Positions 1 through 4,564 of a stretch of DNA of 5,447 bases are shown here, piece after piece. Location of the stretch: contig CALGMC010000138.1 in assembly GCA_937959145.1 (NCBI GenBank), forward strand, positions 1 through 5,447, given 5' to 3'. Numbering within the stretch: position 1 is the first letter of the stretch; each line of letters starts with the position of its first letter. The position numbers were made by a program, and so were the translations under genes. The notes below the pieces were generated by a model, which saw only the letters and a list, made by a program, of their open reading frames with translations, did not search any database and had not been told where the DNA came from. The DNA comes from an uncultured Chlorobiales bacterium. Lineage in GTDB: Bacteria > Bacteroidota > Chlorobiia > Chlorobiales > Thermochlorobacteraceae.

Positions 1-1
1 T

Positions 2-157
2 CCGTTCAAGGCGTTTTATCCTGCCGAAGAGTATCATCAGAACTACTACAACCGTGTCGGCAACCGCAATCCGTATTGCACGGTCGTGATTAGTCCGAAA
101 ATTCAGAAGTTGCAAAAGGAGTATAAGAGCAAGCTCAAGAAAGAATATGCGCCGTAA
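2..157 (+). CDS. msrA: Peptide-methionine (S)-S-oxide reductase MsrA, C-terminal end only
   Basis: The first 157 bases read in frame 2 as the last 51 residues of a protein, ending in TAA at 155-157. The segment begins PFKAFYPAEEYHQNYYNRVG, which matches the conserved MsrA C-terminal region, where a (F/Y)xAExYHQxYY motif precedes a short variable tail. MsrA reduces the S-epimer of methionine sulfoxide in free methionine and in proteins, using thioredoxin as electron donor, and so repairs oxidative damage in the cytoplasm. The catalytic GCFW motif lies near the N terminus of the family and is outside the window, so activity cannot be judged. The tail is lysine-rich (KLQKEYKSKLKKEYAP). The gene converges on the restriction cassette, with only 2 bases between the two stop codons. 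Whether it is fused to an MsrB domain upstream cannot be seen. Confidence 0.9.
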   Translation, partial: PFKAFYPAEEYHQNYYNRVGNRNPYCTVVISPKIQKLQKEYKSKLKKEYAP

Positions 158-159
158 AT

Positions 160-801
160 CTATCTGAATACAATTTTCTCTTGAAGGAAACTGTTGATTT
201 TCTCAAAATCGAGCATAAATTTTTCAGGTCTTGGCTTTCCGTTGCTGTTTCTGCCCTGACGCATTGTATCTAACGCCTCTATATTCTTCTCATTTACAGA
301 GAGGAACAATACTTCTTGAAGTTCCGCTTTTGTTTTTCGGTAGCGCGACAAAGAGGTTCTTGCAATTCTTTGTTTTTCATACTTCGACAGTCCCCCTTTC
401 AACTCCGCGTGCCATTTTTGAAATGTGCGATTTATATCGTTGTATTCTACGTCGCACATTGCGATGATGATTCCGTGTTCGCCATATTTCTCGATACTTT
501 GAATCATTGCTTTTTTGTCGTTGAGTATTGCTCTGTGGTCATCTGATTTAATTGCTTTTGCTTTGAAATCCCAGTTGATGTTTCGTTTTGCGTCGAAGGT
601 TACTGTTCCGAACTTCTCACCTGGAATTTCAAAAATTCCGTTTAGCCTTGAACGGCACAAATACTCAAAATAAAATGCCCACCACTCCATTTGTCGCCAG
701 TTGTAGTCGGCTTCTTTGAGTTCGAGCACACACTTTTTTCCTTCCCATACTTTGGGGAGACTTTTTAATTGCTGCTTTGCGATTTTGATATCCGCCTTCA
801 T
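160..801 (-). CDS. Putative type II restriction endonuclease (PD-(D/E)XK type), partner of the adjacent DNA methylase
   Basis: This 213-residue protein is not one I can place in a named family. It is called a restriction endonuclease because it directly follows a DNA methyltransferase gene, has a typical type II nuclease length, and carries a plausible PD-(D/E)XK core. The core is a beta-strand-like GTVTFD ending at D70, followed after seven residues by D78-F-K80 in NWDFKAKA. Acidic residues E39 and E46 in the helical stretch QMEWWAFYFEYL could supply another metal ligand. The middle (about 110-165) has a hydrophobic strand IIIAMCDVEY and a very basic helical region, a candidate DNA-contacting part. 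The C terminus holds RQGRNSNGKPRP, possibly a loop. It would cut unmethylated foreign DNA at the site protected by the methylase; the site cannot be inferred. The ATG at 801-799 follows the methylase stop codon with no gap and has no Shine-Dalgarno, so translation is probably coupled. The DNA is AT-rich (two sampled 60-base lines, at 181 and 541, are 35-37% GC). An alternative is an unrelated cassette hypothetical protein, which I think less likely. Confidence 0.72.
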   Translation of the reverse strand: MKADIKIAKQQLKSLPKVWEGKKCVLELKEADYNWRQMEWWAFYFEYLCRSRLNGIFEIPGEKFGTVTFDAKRNINWDFKAKAIKSDDHRAILNDKKAMIQSIEKYGEHGIIIAMCDVEYNDINRTFQKWHAELKGGLSKYEKQRIARTSLSRYRKTKAELQEVLFLSVNEKNIEALDTMRQGRNSNGKPRPEKFMLDFEKINSFLQEKIVFR

Positions 802-1623
802 TTACAGCAGAGGGATAGAGATTTGGCTTGTCTCGTCTTCTAATCGTTTCCTTGCGATTTGGCAGTATTCTTCTGCAATGTCAATCCCGATAAAATTGCG
901 ATTGTTTTTCTTTGCCATCACGCAAGTTGTTCCACTTCCGCACATTGGGTCAAGCACAAGTTCATTCGGTTTTGAGAAACAGAGAATCAAATCTTCCGCG
1001 AGCTTGTCAGGAAACGTAGCAGGGTGTTTTAATTTTAGCCGATTGCCTTCGCTGTTGCTCGTTGAGTAACGCCATACTGTTCCTCTACACTTCATTTCAT
1101 TCACGGCTTTTGGTTCAATCTTCTTGAATTCTCCGCTCGTCAATCTGTCGGTTCCTGTGTAAACCTTGCCCGCGTGCTTGCTTGGAATCATTAAAACCTC
1201 TTTCTGAAATGTTTTTGGACGGTTTCCTTTGAAGAATATCAAAATATACTCGTGGTCAACTCTGAACCGTTGCGACCACCATGCGCCAGGGTTTCCATCT
1301 CTGTGGTAAATACAAGTTTCAAACATTTTCCAATTTGCTTCATCGCACCACGACAGTGCTAATCGAAATGTGGTGAGTGATTTTGCAAAATTCTTTGTCC
1401 CATCTCCAATCACCACTGCGGCAACACCGCCATCTTTCGTTAGGCGATAAAGCTCTTTGCCCAATCCTAAAAAATCAAATGCCCAATTTTTCTTGTAATC
1501 TCTGATTGAATCATATGGCGGCGAGAATACCGTGAGGTCTATTGAGTTATCGGGAATTTGCTTCGCAAGGTCAATGCAGTCGCCGTTCAGAATTTGATTT
1601 GTGATTTGTTCAATCGTTTTCAT
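802..1623 (-). CDS. Beta-class DNA methyltransferase, probably N4-cytosine specific (type II modification enzyme)
   Basis: This 273-residue protein belongs to the N6_N4_Mtase family and uses S-adenosylmethionine to methylate an exocyclic amino group in DNA. Catalytic motif IV is SPPY at residues 34-37 (TVFSPPYDSIRDY). Motif X (HPATFP, 200-205) is followed by the SAM-binding motif I LDPMCGSGTT (224-233) and motif II FIGIDIAEEY (244-253). This IV-then-X-I order is the beta arrangement. SPPY, rather than DPPY, usually marks N4-methylcytosine enzymes, so m4C is the likelier product, though some N6-adenine enzymes vary here. Residues about 105-195, between motif IV and motif X, include YHRDGNPGAWWSQRF and VWRYSTSN and should contain the target-recognition part. 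Length is normal and all core motifs are intact, so it should be active. The ATG at 1623-1621 is chosen because motif IV lies at the expected distance; no Shine-Dalgarno precedes it. It is the first gene of the cassette, so protection is made before the nuclease. Confidence 0.93.
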   Translation of the reverse strand: MKTIEQITNQILNGDCIDLAKQIPDNSIDLTVFSPPYDSIRDYKKNWAFDFLGLGKELYRLTKDGGVAAVVIGDGTKNFAKSLTTFRLALSWCDEANWKMFETCIYHRDGNPGAWWSQRFRVDHEYILIFFKGNRPKTFQKEVLMIPSKHAGKVYTGTDRLTSGEFKKIEPKAVNEMKCRGTVWRYSTSNSEGNRLKLKHPATFPDKLAEDLILCFSKPNELVLDPMCGSGTTCVMAKKNNRNFIGIDIAEEYCQIARKRLEDETSQISIPLL

Positions 1624-1629
1624 TTGGTA

Positions 1630-1649
1630 ACGTTTTTTGATAAAAACAT
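1630..1649 (-). promoter_or_regulatory. Candidate promoter and inverted repeat in the methylase leader
   Basis: The cassette must be transcribed from a promoter in the roughly 50 bases between the terminator and the methylase ATG. On the minus strand this stretch holds an inverted repeat, GTTTTT-ATCA-AAAAAC. In RNA it extends to 8 pairs, with one G-U and an outer A-U pair. A weak sigma-70-like pair, TTCAGA (1668-1663) and TTTTAT (1645-1640) with 17 bases between, overlaps it and would start transcription just before the ATG. The repeat could be an operator for autoregulation, a leader hairpin, or simple AT-rich sequence. No C-protein gene or recognisable C-box is present. Confidence 0.25.
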
Positions 1650-1672
1650 CGCAACATTTGACTCTGAATACA

Positions 1673-1698
1673 AAAGGCGATTCCGAAGAACCGCCTTT
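1673..1698 (-). terminator. Rho-independent terminator with UUCG tetraloop, after the secreted-protein gene
   Basis: Read on the minus strand, this is an 11-pair stem, AAAGGCGGTTC paired with GAATCGCCTTT, containing a single G-U wobble. It is closed by the tetraloop TTCG, giving the extra-stable C(UUCG)G cap. The run of four U at 1675-1672 is followed by GUAUUC. It begins 19 bases after the TGA of the T9SS gene (1718-1720). On the plus strand the same sequence has an A-C mismatch in the stem and a CGAA loop, so it is built to act on minus-strand transcripts. It separates the secreted-protein gene from the restriction cassette. Confidence 0.85.
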
Positions 1699-1717
1699 GC
1701 TTTTGCTTTGAAGTTGC

Positions 1718-4207
1718 TCATTTCACCAGCATCATTTTCTTCGTTTCCGTGAAGTTTCCGGCTTGCAGTCGGTAGAAATAAACACCGCTTGTCAAGTTGT
1801 AGGCGGAAGCATTGAAGTTCGCCACATAACTTCCCGCGTCTTGCTTTGCGTTGACGAGCGTTGCCACCTTTCTACCCAAGACATCAAAGATTTCCAACTT
1901 CACATCGCTTGATAGCGGAAGTTGATACGTAATAATTGTTGTTGGATTAAAGGGGTTCGGATAGTTCTGCGCGAGTTCAAATTTTTCAGGCGCGTTCAGA
2001 TTAACTTCAATCACATTGCTGTATTGAAATGCGCCGTTGAAATCAATTTGCTTTAATCGATAAAAAAGTTTTCCGCTCGCTTGTTCATCGACAAACGAAT
2101 AAGATTGCACTTCGGTGGTTGTGCCTTTTCCTCTGACAAACCCAATCGTTTGCCACTCTTGGTTTTCGCGTCGGCGTTCAATTTGGAAGCCTTCGTTGTT
2201 TTGTTCTGAAACCGTTTTCCAGAAAAGTTCAACGCCTTGATTGGCTTTGCGATAGCCAAACTCAATGAGTTCAACAGGCAATCCGATATTGACGTAATTG
2301 GCTTTGTAAATACTGCTGTGATTGGTTGCCGCATAAAGCACCCCGCTTTTTTCCGCCAACGCATTGACCGAGAATAAATCCAGTCCCGACCTGCTCCAAG
2401 CCGTTTCCGTATTGCGTCGGACGAACACGCCGCCTTCGGTGTTTTGCCCCAAGCACGCCGCCAGCATTGAGCCTTGCAAGCCACTCGACGGCGGAAGCGT
2501 GGTCGGGATAAGAATATCGTCGACCGTCGCGCTCATTCCCGTTGAGTCGGAAACCCACGTTGCGCCTGCATCGGTCGATTTGAAAATGCCACTCACATTT
2601 GGCGCGGCATAGAGCGTATTGGTTACAGGGTTAAACGCAATGGCGTAAAATTCTTCGTTGAGCGGATTCATAATGCCGTTGGATTGAAACCAAGTTGCAC
2701 CGCCGTTGGTCGATTTGAGCAAGCCACGCAAGACGGTTGTCGTGCTTGACATGCCCGCGTAAAGATTTCCCGCATTGTCTCTTCCAAGTGCGCGAACAGA
2801 GCCGAGCGATGGCAATGAAGTAACCGTTCCCGCCAACCAAGTTGCGCCGCCATTTGTGGTGCGATAGATGACAGGGTTTGTGCCTGATGTGGTTAATCCC
2901 GCAACAAGTGTATCGCCATTTGCAAGCAGGCAATCGACGGTGCGCGTTGCAATGCCGGTATTTGCCGGGACCCAGCCAGAAGCCGTTCGACGAAATACGC
3001 CCGAAGAACCTGCGGCGGCAAAGATTGTTCCGTTCACTTCTTCCAACGCCCACACGGTTCTTGCGCCAAGCCCGACCGTGTCCATTTGCCATGTCGCGCC
3101 GTTATCCGTGCTTCGTTGAACGCCACCGTTGCTATTGATTCCTGCATACAGATTTCCATCAGAGCCAACTTTTAACGCAAGCACACTCAAAGCGTTGATG
3201 CCTGTGTTTGAAATGCTAACCGATGAAAAATTCGTTGTGCGCGAGACTGCCCACAAGTTCGAGCCAATCAGCACTTCACTTCCTACGCCGATAAATCCCC
3301 ACACGGATTGTCCACCCAGCGCAACTTGCGACCAAGAACTGCTATTGACGGCACGACGAAACACGCCGCCGGGCGTTGTCGGGTTCAAACCTGCGTAAAT
3401 GTTCCCTGCGCCATCGACATAGAGCGCGTTAATGCCTCTTGCACCAAGCCCAAGCGTGTCAATCGTCCAAGATGTTGCCGCTAACGCCTTGCGATAAACG
3501 CCTGCGCCACCTGAAAAAACGCCGACAAAGAGCGTATCGCCGCGTTGCACAAAGGCTCTTACGCTCGGCGAGGTTGTGCCAAGCCCCGTGCTATTGCGCA
3601 CCCAGTTTGTGCCGTTGTTGGCTGAAGTGTAAATGCCCGCATCGTTTGGCGCAGTGCCGCCTTCCGTGCCGATGTATAACAGTCCGTTGCTGTCTTTGAA
3701 AATGCTTCGCACCGTGCGTGGATTTCCGCCTGTTCCAGCAGGCAAATCGCCTGTGATGTTTTGCCACGATGTTGCGCCCGGCGGTCTGAAAAAAACGCCT
3801 GTGTTTAATCCGCCTGCATAAAGGTTGCCATTTGCATCAGCATAAATTGCATAAACGGAGCGTCCGCCCAATCCGCCAAGCGAATCGGGAAGCCAAGTGT
3901 TTCCGCCGTCAGTAGTTTTGAAGATGCCTGTGCCAAACGGCGCGCCCCAAACCGTATCGCCAATCGCCTGAATCGCAAACGCGCTTCTCACTGTGCCTAA
4001 CACATTGGCTTCGCGCCATGTGTTGCCATTATCGGTTGACTTAAAAAATCCTGCGCCAATCGTTGCGGCGTAAATGTGTCCATTCGCGGTTCGCGTAAAG
4101 ACATTCACTCTTCCGCCCCACGGTCCAATCGGCTCGTAAGGTTGCGCCAAGAGTGATGATGACAGTGCAAGAAGTGCCAGCAGAACGAGAAGTTTCGTTT
4201 TTTTCAT
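1718..4207 (-). CDS. Secreted Asp-box beta-propeller protein with T9SS type A sorting domain
   Basis: This 829-residue protein is exported and probably displayed on the cell surface or released. Residues 1-22 are a signal peptide: MKKTK, a leucine/alanine core, and likely cleavage after LLAQ. Residues about 31-640 are about 14 repeats of roughly 45 residues. Clear Asp-box motifs ((S/T)xDxGxTW type) lie at 57-64, 98-105, 366-373, 450-457, 499-506 and 544-551. Degenerate copies lie near 141, 195, 240, 285, 322, 406 and 598, and a last half unit without the Trp at 612-636. Each unit also has a GNLYAG-like strand and a G(V/I)(F/Y)(R/K) strand. This pattern is seen in BNR, sortilin-like and Ycf48-like propellers. 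Residues 643-736 (LPVELIEFGY to NVIEVNL) are the Fn3-like spacer common before T9SS tails. Residues about 742-829 are the sorting domain (NYPNPFNPTT, DVLGRKVATL, LTSGVYFYRL, KKMMLVK). The T9SS removes this tail on outer-membrane passage. No catalytic signature is visible, so binding, adhesion or a structural role is open. ATG 4207 is preferred over GTG 4255 because it gives a normal signal peptide. Confidence 0.93.
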   Translation of the reverse strand: MKKTKLLVLLALLALSSSLLAQPYEPIGPWGGRVNVFTRTANGHIYAATIGAGFFKSTDNGNTWREANVLGTVRSAFAIQAIGDTVWGAPFGTGIFKTTDGGNTWLPDSLGGLGGRSVYAIYADANGNLYAGGLNTGVFFRPPGATSWQNITGDLPAGTGGNPRTVRSIFKDSNGLLYIGTEGGTAPNDAGIYTSANNGTNWVRNSTGLGTTSPSVRAFVQRGDTLFVGVFSGGAGVYRKALAATSWTIDTLGLGARGINALYVDGAGNIYAGLNPTTPGGVFRRAVNSSSWSQVALGGQSVWGFIGVGSEVLIGSNLWAVSRTTNFSSVSISNTGINALSVLALKVGSDGNLYAGINSNGGVQRSTDNGATWQMDTVGLGARTVWALEEVNGTIFAAAGSSGVFRRTASGWVPANTGIATRTVDCLLANGDTLVAGLTTSGTNPVIYRTTNGGATWLAGTVTSLPSLGSVRALGRDNAGNLYAGMSSTTTVLRGLLKSTNGGATWFQSNGIMNPLNEEFYAIAFNPVTNTLYAAPNVSGIFKSTDAGATWVSDSTGMSATVDDILIPTTLPPSSGLQGSMLAACLGQNTEGGVFVRRNTETAWSRSGLDLFSVNALAEKSGVLYAATNHSSIYKANYVNIGLPVELIEFGYRKANQGVELFWKTVSEQNNEGFQIERRRENQEWQTIGFVRGKGTTTEVQSYSFVDEQASGKLFYRLKQIDFNGAFQYSNVIEVNLNAPEKFELAQNYPNPFNPTTIITYQLPLSSDVKLEIFDVLGRKVATLVNAKQDAGSYVANFNASAYNLTSGVYFYRLQAGNFTETKKMMLVK

Positions 4208-4227
4208 GGTAGTTGGTTTTGATGTTG

Positions 4228-4260
4228 AAAAAAAGAGCACGGTGTGATAAGCCACAATGC
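4228..4260 (-). terminator. Possible weak terminator or attenuator hairpin with a U7 tract
   Basis: On the minus strand, GCA and TGTG (from 4260) can pair with CACA and TGC further on. This leaves a one-base bulge on one side and three unpaired bases on the other, with a six-base loop. Two bases later there is a run of seven T (4234-4228). The U tract is good but the stem is short and interrupted. It lies 55 bases after the Cys-rich gene and ends 21 bases before the secreted-protein ATG. It could end the Feo transcript or sit in the leader of the next gene. Confidence 0.35.
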
Positions 4261-4274
4261 GAGAAGAAAGGTAA

Positions 4275-4295
4275 TGCGCTTTATGAAACCGCGCA
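4275..4295 (-). other. Imperfect hairpin just after the Cys-rich gene
   Basis: On the minus strand, TGCGC, a two-base GG bulge and TTT can pair with AAA and GCGCA around a CAT loop, giving eight pairs. It lies 20 bases after the TAA at 4315-4317. The sequence after it is pyrimidine-rich (TTACCTTTCTTCTC) but has no U run, so it is a poor terminator alone. It may instead stabilise the 3' end of the Feo transcript, or be chance. Confidence 0.25.
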
Positions 4296-4314
4296 AGGAA
4301 AGAATATCGAGAGA

Positions 4315-4545
4315 TTACTTCGGAAGTGTAATTGAAATCAGCGGTGATTTCTTTTCTACATCGCCACTATGGCACGCACCGCTTTGAAAACAACCCGTGC
4401 AAAGTTCCGCAAGGCTTAACTTCGTGGCACAGCGCGGACACTTCGTAATAAATTGATTCGTGATTTTGAACTTGCACGTTGGACAAGTGCGCTCAAAAGC
4501 CGTTTGCGGGAGATTGAGAATATCTTGTTTCGAGCAGTTTGACAT
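4315..4545 (-). CDS. Small Cys-rich zinc-ribbon-like protein, probable Feo accessory protein
   Basis: This is a 76-residue soluble protein with eight cysteines (4, 21, 24, 36, 39, 49, 52, 58) and His59. Residues 21-39 form a classic zinc-ribbon pair, CPTC then CPRC, with 11 residues between. Residues 49-59 add CTGCFQSGACH, a C-x2-C-x5-CH cluster. There is no membrane segment or signal peptide, so it acts in the cytoplasm. It starts 19 bases after the feoB stop on the same strand and so is very likely in the same transcript. From memory, small metal-binding proteins with CPxC knuckles and a CxxCxxxxxC cluster accompany feoB in other bacteria such as Geobacter-type clusters, with the modules in another order. 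A FeoC-like or iron/zinc-sensing partner of FeoB is therefore a reasonable inference, not something the sequence proves. The cysteines could hold zinc, iron or an Fe-S cluster. No Shine-Dalgarno precedes the ATG. Confidence 0.8.
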   Translation of the reverse strand: MSNCSKQDILNLPQTAFERTCPTCKFKITNQFITKCPRCATKLSLAELCTGCFQSGACHSGDVEKKSPLISITLPK

Positions 4546-4564
4546 GAGTTTCTGTGTTTAATCT

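Larger units (their letters stand above)
4208..4314. other. Intergenic region between the Cys-rich gene and the secreted-protein gene
   Basis: This 107-base gap presumably holds the end of the Feo transcript and the promoter and leader of the secreted-protein gene. The sequence before the ATG on the minus strand is CAAAACCAACTACC, without a Shine-Dalgarno. A weak sigma-70-like reading, TTGCGC then TACCTT with 17 bases between, can be made but is not convincing, and I found no clear Bacteroidota-type -33/-7 pair. Two hairpins within it are listed separately. Confidence 0.5.

Noticed and set aside
196..224. Perfect small hairpin GATTTT-CTC-AAAATC with a T5 run nearby, a possible plus-strand msrA terminator
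   Set aside because: The stem is almost entirely A-T, the T run is 9 bases beyond the stem, and it lies inside the nuclease coding sequence where it encodes DFEKI.
2053..3138. Several open frames of 60-150 codons on both strands within the secreted-protein gene
   Set aside because: They overlap a convincing gene in other frames, show no domain or motif, and have the odd Cys/Arg-rich composition expected of shadow frames in a repeat-rich gene.
1718..4207. GH74 xyloglucanase or sialidase identity for the Asp-box protein
   Set aside because: Asp-boxes are shared by many propellers. I see no GH74 N-terminal signature and no sialidase arginine-triad or FRIP motif, so an enzyme call is unsupported.
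4208..4255. GTG start at 4255 that would add 16 residues (MAYHTVLFFSTSKPTT) to the secreted protein
   Set aside because: It would put a non-signal stretch before the obvious signal peptide MKKTKLLVLLALLAL and would be translated through the U-tailed hairpin. The ATG at 4207 gives a standard exported protein.
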